Positions 44,756 to 53,717 of a stretch of 64,000 nucleotides of DNA are shown here, in pieces. The position numbers and the translations under genes are program-made. How positions within the stretch are numbered: the stretch's first letter is position 1; the number at the start of each line of letters is the position of its first letter. The notes under the pieces were generated by a model. That model saw nothing but the letters and a program-made list of their open reading frames with translations. It searched no databases and was not told where the DNA came from. This stretch comes from Alphaproteobacteria bacterium (GTDB lineage Bacteria > Pseudomonadota > Alphaproteobacteria > Bin95): assembly GCA_022827685.1 (NCBI GenBank), contig JAJEIH010000144.1:34408-98407 (forward strand), written 5' to 3'.

Positions 44756-46363
44756 CTACATCCTGAAAACGCCGAACTTGCCGCGCTCCACCGGGGCGTT
44801 GAGGGCGGCGGAGATGGCGAGCGCCAGCACGGTGCGGGTCTGGGGCGGGTCGATCACCCCGTCGTCCCAGAGCCGGGCCGAGCCGTAATAGGGGTGCCCC
44901 TGGGTCTCGTACTGGTCGAGGATCGGCTGGCGGAACGCCGCCTCGTCCTCCTCCGGCCACTCCCGCCCGTCGCGGGCGAGCGCATCGCGGCGCACCGTGG
45001 CCAGCACCGTCGCCGCCTGCTCCGCGCCCATCACCGAGACGCGCGCATTCGGCCAGGTGAACAGGAAGCGTGGCCCGTAGGCCCGCCCGCACATGGCGTA
45101 GTTGCCCGCCCCGAAGCTGTTGCCGATAACGATTGTGAATTTCGGCACCCGCGCGCAGGCGACGGCATGGACCATCTTGGCGCCGTCGCGCGCAATGCCG
45201 CCCGACTCGTATTTCCGCCCGACCATGAAGCCGGTGATGTTCTGCAGGAACACCAGCGGGATGCCGCGCTGGGCGCAGAGCTCGATGAAATGCGCGCCCT
45301 TTTGCGAGGATTCCGAGAACAGGATGCCGTTATTGGCGACGATGCCGACCGGGTAGCCCTCGATATGCGCGAAGCCGGTGACGAGCGTCGTGCCGTAGAG
45401 CGCCTTGAACTCGTCGAGCCGGCTGCCGTCCACGAGCCGCGCGATGACCTCGCGCACGTCGTAGGGCGTCTTCCAGTCCGGCGGCACGATGCCGTAGATC
45501 TCCCCGGGATCGTATAGCGGCTCCTCCGGCGCGCGGAAGTCGAGCTCCGGGCGCTTCACGCTGTTCAGGTAGCCGAGCGCGGTGCGCGCGAGCGCGAGCG
45601 CGTGGTCGTCGTCCACGGCGTAGTGGTCGGTCACGCCCGAGATGCGGGAGTGGACATCCGCCCCGCCGAGCTCCTCCGCGCTCACGATCTCGCCGGTGGC
45701 GGCCTTCACCAGCGGCGGGCCACCGAGGAAGATCGTGCCCTGGCCCTTCACGATCACCGCCTCGTCGGACATGGCCGGCACATAGGCCCCGCCCGCCGTG
45801 CAGGAGCCCATCACCACGGCGATCTGGGGAATTCCCTCCGCCGACATGGTCGCCTGGTTGTAGAAGATGCGCCCGAAATGGGTGGCGTCGGGGAACACCT
45901 CGTCCTGCTGGGGCAGGTTGGCGCCGCCGGAATCCACCAGATAGACGCAGGGCAGCCGGTTCTCGCGCGCCACCTGCTGGGCGCGCAGATGCTTCTTGAC
46001 CGTCAGCGGGTAGTAGGTGCCGCCCTTGACGGTGGCGTCGTTGGCGACCACGACGCATTCGCGCCCGTACACCCGGCCGATGCCGGTGACGATGCCGGCC
46101 GAGGGGATGTCGTCCTCATAGACGCCCCAGGCGGCGAGCTGGGAGAGTTCCAGGAAGGGCGAGCCGGGGTCGAACAGGCCGCGCACCCGGTCGCGGGGCA
46201 GCAGCTTGCCGCGCGCCAGATGGCGCTGGCGGGCGCGTTCGCCGCCGCCTTCCTGCACCCTGGCCACGGTCTCGCGCAGGTCGGCGGCGAGCGCCTGCAT
46301 CGCGTCCGCATTGGCGCGGAATTCCCGCCCCCGGGTCCGGAGCCTGCTTTCGATAACGCCCAT
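44756..46363 (-). CDS. mccB: Methylcrotonyl-CoA carboxylase beta subunit
   Basis: A 535-residue carboxyltransferase subunit. The blocks '[20 protein letters not shown]', '[20 protein letters not shown]', '[20 protein letters not shown]' and '[20 protein letters not shown]' match MccB/LiuB better than PccB. It carries out the carboxyl transfer step from biotin to 3-methylcrotonyl-CoA in leucine breakdown. The biotin-carrying alpha subunit (mccA) is not beside it, which is unusual. An HMG-CoA-lyase-like gene, the next pathway step but one, lies 1.5 kb away on the other strand. Confidence 0.92.
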   Translation of the reverse strand: MGVIESRLRTRGREFRANADAMQALAADLRETVARVQEGGGERARQRHLARGKLLPRDRVRGLFDPGSPFLELSQLAAWGVYEDDIPSAGIVTGIGRVYGRECVVVANDATVKGGTYYPLTVKKHLRAQQVARENRLPCVYLVDSGGANLPQQDEVFPDATHFGRIFYNQATMSAEGIPQIAVVMGSCTAGGAYVPAMSDEAVIVKGQGTIFLGGPPLVKAATGEIVSAEELGGADVHSRISGVTDHYAVDDDHALALARTALGYLNSVKRPELDFRAPEEPLYDPGEIYGIVPPDWKTPYDVREVIARLVDGSRLDEFKALYGTTLVTGFAHIEGYPVGIVANNGILFSESSQKGAHFIELCAQRGIPLVFLQNITGFMVGRKYESGGIARDGAKMVHAVACARVPKFTIVIGNSFGAGNYAMCGRAYGPRFLFTWPNARVSVMGAEQAATVLATVRRDALARDGREWPEEDEAAFRQPILDQYETQGHPYYGSARLWDDGVIDPPQTRTVLALAISAALNAPVERGKFGVFRM

Positions 46364-46396
46364 GGCGCCCGCATGTCCCCCCGGGCGCCCGGCCGG

Positions 46397-46765
46397 TCAG
46401 GCGGCCTCGTCGGTCTCTTCGCCGCGCGCGGAGCGGGTATAGGCCCTGTCGCAATGCTCGGCGCAATAGGGCTTGCCCGGTTCCGCCTCGGCGCCGCAGA
46501 AGTGGAAATCGTCGTCCTGCGGGTCCCCGAAAGGCCAGTGGCAGACCGCCTTGCCGACCGCGGCGAGGCGCACGGGGCGCGGCATTGGCGGCGGCGAGGC
46601 CGGCAGGCGGCGGATCGGCGAGGGCCGGGGCGCCAGGCCCGAGCGGTGCGCCTTGCCGACCACTGCATTCTTGGACACGCCGAGGCGGCGGCCGATCTCC
46701 GCCGTGCTTGCGCCCGTCGCCCAGAGTTTGCGCAACTCCGAGACCCGTTCCACCGTCCAGGTCAT
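46397..46765 (-). CDS. gcrA: GcrA family cell-cycle regulator
   Basis: A 122-residue protein. The N-terminal 45 residues form the GcrA DNA-binding helix-turn-helix: 'TWTVERVSELRKLWATGAST' and 'RLGVSKNAVVGKAHRSGL'. The C-terminal part has a Cys/His cluster: CHWPFGDP, FHFCG, and KPYCAEHC. GcrA binds sigma-70 holoenzyme and GANTC sites and is confined to Alphaproteobacteria. The MTW start at 46765 agrees with homologues; MEQMTW at 46774 is an alternative. It is a solid taxonomic marker for the window. Confidence 0.92.
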   Translation of the reverse strand: MTWTVERVSELRKLWATGASTAEIGRRLGVSKNAVVGKAHRSGLAPRPSPIRRLPASPPPMPRPVRLAAVGKAVCHWPFGDPQDDDFHFCGAEAEPGKPYCAEHCDRAYTRSARGEETDEAA

Positions 46766-46987
46766 CTGTTCCATCCCGCCACCGCGATCAATAGTAGCCA
46801 CCAAGCCGATGCATACTATATCCTGTAGTTCCGCGCAAGCCTTTCCACGCCCGTAATTCGGTGCCGGCAGGGAGTGCCGGCGGTTTCGGGTTGGCATTCT
46901 CCCCCGGAAGCCGCTATATTGCGCGGACGGTTTCGACGGCGGGCCGGAAGCGGTTCGCCGTGGGGCGACGATGGAGCTTCGAGGGTC

Positions 46988-47803
46988 ATGTCGGGCCATT
47001 GGTCTCCGGAAGAGCTGCCGTGGGAGGCATTCGATCCCGACCGGGTCGATCCGGGCCTCATCCCGCTCGTCAAGGCGGCCAGCATGGTCGAGTCCAACGG
47101 ACGCGACTATGCCGCCTATCTGAACCGCGTGTTCGCGGACGATGCGCAGGTCTGCGACATGATGAACGGCTGGGCGCATGAGGAGGTCCAGCACGGCGTT
47201 GTGCTGGGCCGCTGGGCGAAGCTGGCCGATCCCGCTTTCGACTATGACGCCGCGCTCGCGCGCTTCCGCGCCGGCTATTCGATCGAGGTCGACGTCGATG
47301 CCTCGATCCGGGGCTCGCGCACCGGCGAGATGATCGCGCGCTGCATGGTCGAGGTCGGCACCTCCTCCTTCTATTCGGCGCTCGCCGACCGGACGGACGA
47401 GCCGCTGCTGAAGGCGATCTGCAAGCGCATCGCGGCGGACGAGCTGCGCCACTACGCGCTCTTCTACCGGACGATGAAGCGCTACCTGGAAACCGAGCGG
47501 CTGAACAAGCTCGAACGCATCCGCATCGCCTTCCTGCGCGTGATGGAGACGGAGGATGACGAGCTCGCCTACGCCTGGTTCGCCGCCAATGACGCGGACG
47601 GGCGAAGCTACGACCGCAGGGAAGCCAACCGCGCCTATATGCGGGAAAGCTACGCGCTTTACCGGCCGCACCATGCCCGGCGCGGCATGACGATGATCTT
47701 CAAGGCGGTCGGGCTGAAGCCCACCGGCCGGCTCTCGCGGGCGATGAGCGCGCTTGCGATTTCTCTGATAAGCTTCCGCGCCCGGCGGCTGGCCCGCGCC
47801 TGA
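46988..47803 (+). CDS. Ferritin-like di-iron protein
   Basis: A 271-residue four-helix-bundle protein. Paired ExxH motifs appear in 'NGWAHEEVQHGVVLGRW' and 'AADELRHYALFYRTMKRYLE', with preceding Glu residues that could complete a di-iron site, as in acyl-ACP desaturase-like and rubrerythrin-like proteins. The C-terminus is basic and hydrophobic. The ATG at 46988 follows GAGGG. It lies 37 bases upstream of the lyase gene. Enzyme activity is unknown: oxidase, desaturase or iron storage. Confidence 0.78.
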   Translation: MSGHWSPEELPWEAFDPDRVDPGLIPLVKAASMVESNGRDYAAYLNRVFADDAQVCDMMNGWAHEEVQHGVVLGRWAKLADPAFDYDAALARFRAGYSIEVDVDASIRGSRTGEMIARCMVEVGTSSFYSALADRTDEPLLKAICKRIAADELRHYALFYRTMKRYLETERLNKLERIRIAFLRVMETEDDELAYAWFAANDADGRSYDRREANRAYMRESYALYRPHHARRGMTMIFKAVGLKPTGRLSRAMSALAISLISFRARRLARA

Positions 47804-47840
47804 CCGCTCCCCGGCTCCCGCTTCCGGAAGGACCGCGCCC

Positions 47841-48797
47841 ATGTCCGATCTGCCGAAGTCCGTCTCGATCTCCGAGGAAGGCCCGCGCGAGGGCTTCCAG
47901 ATCGAGCCCGGCCCGATCCCGACCGCGCGCAAGATCGAGCTGATCGACGCGCTCTCGGAGACGGGCCTCAAGCGTATCCAGGTCGCCTCCTTCGTCAGCC
48001 CGAGGCATGTGCCCGGCTGGGCCGACGCCGACGAGGTGGTGGAGGGCTTCCGGCGCGAGCCGGGCGTGGCCTATTCCGTGCTCTGGCTGAACGAGCGCGG
48101 CCTCGACCGGGCGCTTGGCAAGGAGGGCATCGAGATGAAGGGGTCGATCTCGACCTCCGCCTCCGAGACCTTCATGGGCAGGAACACCAATCGCGGCCAT
48201 GAGCGCAACCGCGAGGTGCAGAAGAACCAGATCGACACCTATCTCGCTTACGGCATGCCGGTGCGCAAGGCGTCGGTGATGGCCGCCTTCGGCTGCAATT
48301 TCGAGGGCGAGATCCCGGTCGCCAGGGTGCTGGCGGCGGTCCGCGACCTGATGGAGATCGCGGCGGAGAAGGGCGTGGAGATCGGCACGCTCTCGCTCGC
48401 CGACACGATGGGCTGGGCGCAGCCGGCCTCGATCAGGGCGGTCGTGGGCGCGGTGCGCGAGGAATGGCCGGACCAGGAGATCGCGCTCCACCTGCATGAC
48501 ACGCGCGGCATGGGCATCGCCAACGCCTATGCCGGGCTGGAGATGGGGGTGGTGAAGTTCGACAGCTCCGTCGCCGGCCTCGGCGGGTGCCCCTTCGCCG
48601 CGCACAAGGGCGCGGCCGGCAATGTCTGCACCGAGGACCTCGTCTTCCTATGCGAGGAGATGGGCATCGACACGGGCGTGGACCTCGACGCGCTGATCGA
48701 ATGCGCGCGGCTTGCCGAGGACATTGTCGGCCACCCGCTGCCGGGCTCCGTCATGCACGGCGGCTCCCTCTCCCGCTTCCGCGAGGCGCGGGCCTGA
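47841..48797 (+). CDS. Hydroxymethylglutaryl-CoA lyase-like enzyme
   Basis: A 318-residue TIM-barrel lyase of the HMGL family. 'ISEEGPREGFQIEPGPIPT' carries the metal- and proton-handling Arg near the N-terminus, 'IALHLHDTRGMGIANAYAGL' gives the metal-binding HxH, and 'AGLGGCPFA' with 'AAGNVCTEDLVFLCEEMG' completes the catalytic Cys loop and Asn ligand. It cleaves HMG-CoA or a similar 3-hydroxyacyl-CoA to acetyl-CoA and a ketone-type product. With MccB nearby it supports leucine catabolism. Confidence 0.9.
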   Translation: MSDLPKSVSISEEGPREGFQIEPGPIPTARKIELIDALSETGLKRIQVASFVSPRHVPGWADADEVVEGFRREPGVAYSVLWLNERGLDRALGKEGIEMKGSISTSASETFMGRNTNRGHERNREVQKNQIDTYLAYGMPVRKASVMAAFGCNFEGEIPVARVLAAVRDLMEIAAEKGVEIGTLSLADTMGWAQPASIRAVVGAVREEWPDQEIALHLHDTRGMGIANAYAGLEMGVVKFDSSVAGLGGCPFAAHKGAAGNVCTEDLVFLCEEMGIDTGVDLDALIECARLAEDIVGHPLPGSVMHGGSLSRFREARA

Positions 48798-48829
48798 GGG
48801 CGGCGGCAGCGGGGCCGAAGAGATACAGG

Positions 48830-49234
48830 ATGCTGGCCTTCTCCTTCGCGCTTGAGGACTATGCGGTCTTCGTCCGCGACAACCCGGGCGACCCGGACGG
48901 CATCTACCGCAAGATCGTCCATGAGGTGCCGCGGTTCCTGATGGCCGTCGAGCCGGAGCGGAGGGCGGCGGTCCTCGAGGCGGCGCCGCCGCTCACCGGC
49001 ACGCGCTGGGACGCGCTGCTCGCCGGCATGGCGGAGCATCTGGCGGGCCTTCACGGCCTGGAGGCGCCGGACTGGTGCGACGAGCCCGAACGGTTTGTCG
49101 ATCCGCCGTGGGTCGCAGTCGCGGCCGTCGGCAGCCGCTCCGTGGTCCGCGCGCCGGCGGCCTTCCTGCGCCACGGCGCTCTGCCCGACCCGATGGACCT
49201 CGACGCGCGCGGCGGCGAGCCGGAGCCCTGGTAG
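48830..49234 (+). CDS. Small partner protein of a DUF6036 nucleotidyltransferase
   Basis: A 134-residue protein. The arrangement 'PLTGTRWDALLAGMAEHLAG', then APDWCDEPERFVDPPW, then 'RAPAAFLRHGALPDPMDLDA' is the pattern I recall in proteins encoded immediately upstream of DUF6036 nucleotidyltransferases. The DUF6036 gene starts 8 bases after its stop. The pair is probably a toxin-antitoxin or defence-like unit. It lacks a helix-turn-helix. The ATG at 48830 has only a weak ribosome-binding site, so the exact start is uncertain. Confidence 0.6.
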   Translation: MLAFSFALEDYAVFVRDNPGDPDGIYRKIVHEVPRFLMAVEPERRAAVLEAAPPLTGTRWDALLAGMAEHLAGLHGLEAPDWCDEPERFVDPPWVAVAAVGSRSVVRAPAAFLRHGALPDPMDLDARGGEPEPW

Positions 49235-49242
49235 GCCTGGCA

Positions 49243-49785
49243 ATGCCGGAATTCGGGCGGGCCGGGATCCGCGACGCCCTCGACGAACTGTCGGAAGCGC
49301 TCGCACGGGACCAGCGCCGGGCCCACATCCACTTGGTGGGCGGCGGCGCCATGATCATGCTATACGGCCGCCGCTCGCTGACCGGCGACATCGATGTGGC
49401 GATCGCCGAGGGGCACGGCCCCGTGCTCGACGCCGTCCGCAGCATCGCGGCAAGCCGGGGATGGCCTTCGACCTGGTTGAACGACCTGGCGGCCATGTAC
49501 CGGCCGCGGGCCCCGGACCCTGCGCCGCGTCCGGTCTATTCGTCCCCGTCGCTTGTCGTCATGGGGGCATCGCCCGAATACATGCTTGCGATGAAGCTCC
49601 AGGCCGCGCGCGGGGCGGACGCGGAGGACCTTCGCCTGCTGCTGGACGAGTGCGGGATTTCCGCCCCGGAAGACGCCCTGGCCATCCATGACAGGCTGTT
49701 CCCCGACAGGCCGGCCGGCGACCGCCAGCGGCGGTTCCTCGCCATGGTGCTCGCCGGCGGGCGGCCGGGCCCCGAAGCCGGCTGA
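49243..49785 (+). CDS. DUF6036-type nucleotidyltransferase
   Basis: A 180-residue protein with a minimal nucleotidyltransferase active site: 'IHLVGGGAMIMLYGRRSLTG' followed by DIDVAI, where the DxD pair would bind metal. 'ASPEYMLAMKLQAARGADAE' and DLRLLLDECG complete the DUF6036 pattern, similar to AbiEii and MNT-like proteins. Family members are suspected toxins or antitoxins that transfer nucleotides. It follows its small partner by 8 bases, with no other gene in the unit. Confidence 0.75.
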   Translation: MPEFGRAGIRDALDELSEALARDQRRAHIHLVGGGAMIMLYGRRSLTGDIDVAIAEGHGPVLDAVRSIAASRGWPSTWLNDLAAMYRPRAPDPAPRPVYSSPSLVVMGASPEYMLAMKLQAARGADAEDLRLLLDECGISAPEDALAIHDRLFPDRPAGDRQRRFLAMVLAGGRPGPEAG

Positions 49786-49863
49786 CCGCCTTCGGAAGGT
49801 CTGCGGGACCCGGGAGCCGGGACCCGCTATTATGCGGTTTCCGACCCCGAAGGAACCGACCCC

Positions 49864-50445
49864 ATGACCGCGCCCATCGACGCCCACAAGGTCCTGATGA
49901 CCGGCGAGAACTCCTTTATCCGCATGAGCCATGACGGCGGCGGGACGATGTCCGAGCGCACCAGCCACTGGCGGGTGCTGTGGTGCCCTGCCGGGGCCGG
50001 CCACGCGCTCTTCATGCAAGGGGAGCTGACCGGCGGCGACGTCCGCATCTACAGCGACGACATCGCCGTCGCCCGCTGGCTGCAGCGCACCATCGAGACG
50101 CTGCTGCACCTGCCCTTCGCCGACGAATCGGTGCCGGTGCTGCCGGCGGTGTTCACCCGCGAGGGCGACCCGCGCGCGGCCACGGTGGAGACCGTCGAGT
50201 CGGACGAGGACATCGTCCGCATGACCTGGTACGACGCGCTCGAGCCCTTCATCCTGAACGGCCCGCCCGGCACCGCCGGCCGCCCGCTCGGCGTGCTCTC
50301 GACCTTCATCCCCCACGCCTCGGCCCAGCTTTCGCTCAACGGGCGCATGGCGGCCGGCGCGCCCTGGCTCGAGAAGCGCGGCGCGCACCAGTCCTCCAGC
50401 GCCGTGCTGGCCTGGTCCGAGTCCTGGCTCCAGCCGCGGGACTGA
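49864..50445 (+). CDS. Conserved-looking protein of unknown function
   Basis: A 193-residue soluble protein I do not recognise. It has no signal peptide or membrane helix. Notable segments are 'SHWRVLWCPAGAGHALFMQG', 'VRIYSDDIAVARWLQRTIET' and 'VLSTFIPHASAQLSLNGRMA'. The mixed strand pattern suggests a beta-rich fold such as a cupin or lipocalin-like barrel. The ATG follows GAAGGA. Codon use matches the core genome. It is convergent with sbmA (7 bases). Confidence 0.6.
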   Translation: MTAPIDAHKVLMTGENSFIRMSHDGGGTMSERTSHWRVLWCPAGAGHALFMQGELTGGDVRIYSDDIAVARWLQRTIETLLHLPFADESVPVLPAVFTREGDPRAATVETVESDEDIVRMTWYDALEPFILNGPPGTAGRPLGVLSTFIPHASAQLSLNGRMAAGAPWLEKRGAHQSSSAVLAWSESWLQPRD

Positions 50446-50452
50446 CCGCCCG

Positions 50453-51670
50453 CTACCCCACCGCGGTCCGGGTTCCGGTCTCGAACTCGATCGCGGCCAG
50501 GTCGTCGCCCGCGATCGCGCGCTCGAAGGCGGCGAGGCGCTTGTAGATCGACATCAGCTCCACGATCGTCGTCCAGCTGTTGACCAGGAACTGGAACGAG
50601 TTCTCCACCCGGCCGAAGGCGCGGACGATCTGCTGCATCACGCCGAGCGAGAACCCCGCCGAGACGATGGTCGGCCCGAGCGCCACATAGGGCAGCATCA
50701 CGCCCGCCTGGAGATAGCCGTAGCGCACGATGTTGAAGTAGAGGTAGTTGAGGTAGAGGCGGAAATAGTTGCGCCGGACGTCGGCGAACAGCTCGCCCAG
50801 CGTCGGCGGCTCGGCCCGGTCCTCCCGGTCCTCGCCCATGACGAGCTCCTTGCGGAAGGCGGCCTCGACGCGCTGGTTGCGGAACTCCAGCCCCGGCAGG
50901 CGGTAGCCGGCCAGCGCCAGGATGCCGGTGCCGAACACCGACCAGAAGAGCGCAACCCACACCAGCGCCTGCCCGACCTCGCCGAAGACCGGGATTTCCT
51001 TGATGTGGACCGACAGCGCCCAGAGGATCGGCAGGAAGGCGATCAGGGTCATCACCGCGTCGATGAAGCGCACGCCCAGCGACTCCATGATGCCGGCGAA
51101 GCGCATGGCGTCTTCCTGCACACGCTGCGAGGCGCCCTCGATATGCCGCACCTGCTCCCAGAGCCGGACATAGCGGTCGTTGATCGCGGTGCGCCAGCGG
51201 AAGACGAAATGGCTGGTGAAGAAGTGGTTGAGCACGGCCGTGGTGATGAACACCATGGCGATGGTGAGGAAGGTGGCGAGTTGCGCGTAATAGTCCCCGG
51301 CGGTGACCGCGCCCGGCTCCGCCAGCGCCTTCTGGATAATGTCGTAGAAGGTCCGGAACCACTCGTTGATCATCACGTCGAGCTGCACCTGGAACCAGGT
51401 GACGAAGACGATCAGCGCCGAGCCCGCCACCGACCAGCGCGACCAAGGGTGCGGGCGGAACCACATCCAGAAGAGCGCGAAGAAGGCATAGGCGAGGAAC
51501 GAATAGACATAAACCCAAACGGCCCGCTCCTCCGCGCCGATCAGCCCGGACAAGCCCGTCGGGTCGCCCCAGTCGGAGGCGGCAATATACCAGAAGAGCA
51601 GTGCCGCGAGCGCCCACGCCACCGCCGAGATGCCGAACGCGCGCGGGCTGGGGAAGAAGCAGCCGAACAT
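50453..51670 (-). CDS. sbmA: SbmA/BacA-like peptide transporter
   Basis: A 405-residue inner-membrane protein of the SbmA/BacA family, which imports microcins, antimicrobial peptides and some antibiotics using the proton gradient. At least six hydrophobic segments are visible. Family landmarks are 'NEWFRTFYDIIQKAL', 'FVFRWRTAINDRYVRLWEQV', 'GASQRVQEDAMRFA' and 'RVENSFQFLVNSWTTIVELM'. No ATPase domain is fused, which separates it from YddA/Rv1819c-type ABC proteins. In rhizobia and Brucella BacA supports chronic host infection, so host association is possible but not shown. Confidence 0.92.
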   Translation of the reverse strand: MFGCFFPSPRAFGISAVAWALAALLFWYIAASDWGDPTGLSGLIGAEERAVWVYVYSFLAYAFFALFWMWFRPHPWSRWSVAGSALIVFVTWFQVQLDVMINEWFRTFYDIIQKALAEPGAVTAGDYYAQLATFLTIAMVFITTAVLNHFFTSHFVFRWRTAINDRYVRLWEQVRHIEGASQRVQEDAMRFAGIMESLGVRFIDAVMTLIAFLPILWALSVHIKEIPVFGEVGQALVWVALFWSVFGTGILALAGYRLPGLEFRNQRVEAAFRKELVMGEDREDRAEPPTLGELFADVRRNYFRLYLNYLYFNIVRYGYLQAGVMLPYVALGPTIVSAGFSLGVMQQIVRAFGRVENSFQFLVNSWTTIVELMSIYKRLAAFERAIAGDDLAAIEFETGTRTAVG

Positions 51671-51828
51671 GGGGAAACCCTTTCGCCGGAATGGCCGGCC
51701 CCGGCAGGCGCGGGCGGCGCCCCGGTCCGGCGGCTGGAACGAACCCGGCGGCTATAGCAAATTCGGCGGCGGGGCGGACCTGCCGGCCGCGGACGAACCG
51801 CAGGGCTTTCGCCCGCCATGTCCCAACC

Positions 51829-51893
51829 CCTCATCCTGAGTAGCGTCCGCGTCAGCGGGCGCGTATCGAAGGACCATCCCCTTCGACAGGCTC
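51829..51893. repeat. REP-like palindromic intergenic element
   Basis: The block runs from CCTCATCCTGAG to CCTTCGACAGGCTC, a wording common in dispersed alphaproteobacterial intergenic repeats. Its core 51843-51862 folds as an 8-bp stem (one G-U) with a GTCA loop. It lies in the 288-base gap between sbmA and the UDG-like island, where no gene is seen. Confidence 0.55.
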
Positions 51894-51958
51894 TTCCGTC
51901 ATGCCCGGACGGCTGTTTTGCAATGCAACGCACTTCGATTCCGGGATATTAGGGTGGC

Positions 51959-52819
51959 CTATTCTATCCGGCGCTCCGGCAATTCGGCGTAAGTGCCGAG
52001 AACGAGTCCGGCATCGCGGACCTGCTTCACGAAAGATTCCCACAAGTCCCGCAATTCACCGCAACTGCGCTCATCCCGTAGCCCTTTGACGTTGCGCAAG
52101 CTTCTGGGGTTGAAATACTTGTCCCGGAGGTTAATCCGCGGACGCGGAAAACCCGTCGCGCCGCCCGCCGGAACCGCGGGAAAAAAGCTGAACATTCCAT
52201 CGACCGAATCGCCGGGCGTTGCTCCCCGATAAAGCCTGAGCCGGTCCGATTCCGGGGAAGCAGAAAACGGGCCGCCGCAGACTTCGAGAAAGGTGTCCGA
52301 CGCCCAACCATTGAGTTCCTCGCGCGCCCTGCAAGGGGCGTAGTCAATGAAATCCTTGACTACCATTACTGTATCGAGCGTCCATGCCGGTTGGCCATTG
52401 ATTTCCTTGCCGCTCCCGAAAGCGATTATCGACCCCTTTGCCAGTCGCTTCAGGCCCGATTTCTGGCGGCAATTCGAGTAGAGAAAATGCTCCCCGAATA
52501 TGAAGGGATCGGTATTGTGTAATTTCGAGTATTCTTGGTCGCTCTTCGGGACATAATATGGCTTCCGAAGACGGCGTGGATGCCCGGAACCCTCTCCGGC
52601 AGGATTGAATGTACGGAGAATATCCGATTCGGGTTCCCACTCGCCCCATGCCCACAAGTCGCCGGGCTGCTTGGCGCTATTTTCATCGATCCATTGGCCG
52701 CGCAATTGCATGAATTTCCGCCGGTGATTGGGCGGCGGCCTGTGCCAACGAGAGCCTGTTATGGGCCCGTGCTCCCCTCCCGGATGTGGGAATTGAACGA
52801 AACAGCGCTTATCCGCCAT
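51959..52819 (-). CDS. Unknown protein paired with a UDG-fold protein
   Basis: A 286-residue protein I do not recognise with certainty. It is rich in aromatic residues and opens 'KRCFVQFPHPGGEHGPITGS'. 'GDLWAWGEWEPESDILRTF', 'HNTDPFIFGEHFLYSNCRQ' and 'RLAKGSIIAFGSGKEINGQP' suggest a compact beta-rich nucleic-acid or nucleotide domain. Two Cys-containing segments follow (YAPCRAREE, LEVCGGPF). Its ATG overlaps the stop of the UDG-like gene by 11 bases, so the two are coupled. GC content is lower than the core genome. Confidence 0.65.
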   Translation of the reverse strand: MADKRCFVQFPHPGGEHGPITGSRWHRPPPNHRRKFMQLRGQWIDENSAKQPGDLWAWGEWEPESDILRTFNPAGEGSGHPRRLRKPYYVPKSDQEYSKLHNTDPFIFGEHFLYSNCRQKSGLKRLAKGSIIAFGSGKEINGQPAWTLDTVMVVKDFIDYAPCRAREELNGWASDTFLEVCGGPFSASPESDRLRLYRGATPGDSVDGMFSFFPAVPAGGATGFPRPRINLRDKYFNPRSLRNVKGLRDERSCGELRDLWESFVKQVRDAGLVLGTYAELPERRIE

Positions 52820-53612
52820 CCCGATATATCTCCTTTGCTATCGTGCCCGTTTCGCGTTTTTGGTCGTCGGACAACAGCCCGAACGGCCTCTGGGCCGCTT
52901 GGCCGAAGACGAACAAGGATCGTTCGCCGCCGATCTCGTACCACCGCGCCATGATCTCGTAAGGCTGTCTTCGGAGCGCGCCGCTTTTCGTTCGCTCGAA
53001 GACGCGGACAGTCCGCCACTCGGAAATCGGGTTGAAGTCGATGCGGCCGAGATGGTCTTTCGCCACGGACAGCAATACCACCTGAGGACGAAGCGCCTCC
53101 AGCAACATATGCCAGAGCGGACCGCCGTCCGCCTCAAGGGTCTTCCGCTCCGTCTTCCCGAGACCGGTCCATGTCGGATCGGTGGCGACGGGAGAGCATA
53201 TGTCGGTGTGCAGCGCCGTCGAGACCGCCTGGCCCGCGTAATAGCTCGATCCTGCGCCATTGAGCAGCGGCTCGAAGGTGCCGAACCAGCTGCCGTAAGG
53301 GTCGGTGCGGAAGTAGGCCGACATTGCGTCAAGGTAACGGCCCGGCTCCCGATCGCTGTCGCTGCCGTCCAAGGGAAAACGCCGGAAAGGGTTTTTCGCC
53401 GGGAATTCCTTCAAGGAGGGATTCAGGCCGACCGTCACCACACGCAGCGGAGAATTCCGGTACGCGTCGAGGTCGCCGAAAAACAGGATCGGCGCTGCCG
53501 GCGCAACACGCGATGGCGAGTCGGAAGCCTTGTCGAAGGCGTCCCAAGCCAACTTCACCAATCGGGAAAGGGCTTGCTTTCCCCCGCTCGCCGCGAACAG
53601 CCCATTGTGCAT
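52809..53612 (-). CDS. Uracil-DNA-glycosylase-superfamily-like protein
   Basis: A 267-residue protein. After a helical start, 'APILFFGDLDAYRNSPLRVV' leads into TVGLNPSLKEF: G62-L-N-P-S66 matches motif A (GxNPG/S) of the UDG superfamily. 'TALHTDICSPVATDPTWTGL' and LLEALRPQVVLLSVAKDHLG resemble the central strands of that fold. It could excise a modified base or merely bind one. The ATG at 53612 is preceded by AGGGGGGAA; the open frame further upstream is a shadow. It is the first gene of a two-gene minus-strand operon. Confidence 0.6.
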   Translation of the reverse strand: MHNGLFAASGGKQALSRLVKLAWDAFDKASDSPSRVAPAAPILFFGDLDAYRNSPLRVVTVGLNPSLKEFPAKNPFRRFPLDGSDSDREPGRYLDAMSAYFRTDPYGSWFGTFEPLLNGAGSSYYAGQAVSTALHTDICSPVATDPTWTGLGKTERKTLEADGGPLWHMLLEALRPQVVLLSVAKDHLGRIDFNPISEWRTVRVFERTKSGALRRQPYEIMARWYEIGGERSLFVFGQAAQRPFGLLSDDQKRETGTIAKEIYRDGG

Positions 53613-53717
53613 AGGCCGGTTCCCCCCTGCCGGTTGCAATAATACGACGGCGGCAATTCGCTTGCACGGGGCCCGCAAAATGTAGTTTCGTCGCCACCCT
53701 TGCCGCGGAGCCCGCCC

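Noticed and set aside
49864..50445. Third member of the DUF6036 unit
   Set aside because: It starts 78 bases after the nucleotidyltransferase with its own ribosome-binding site, and the intervening bases look like an ordinary intergenic gap. Composition matches the core genome.
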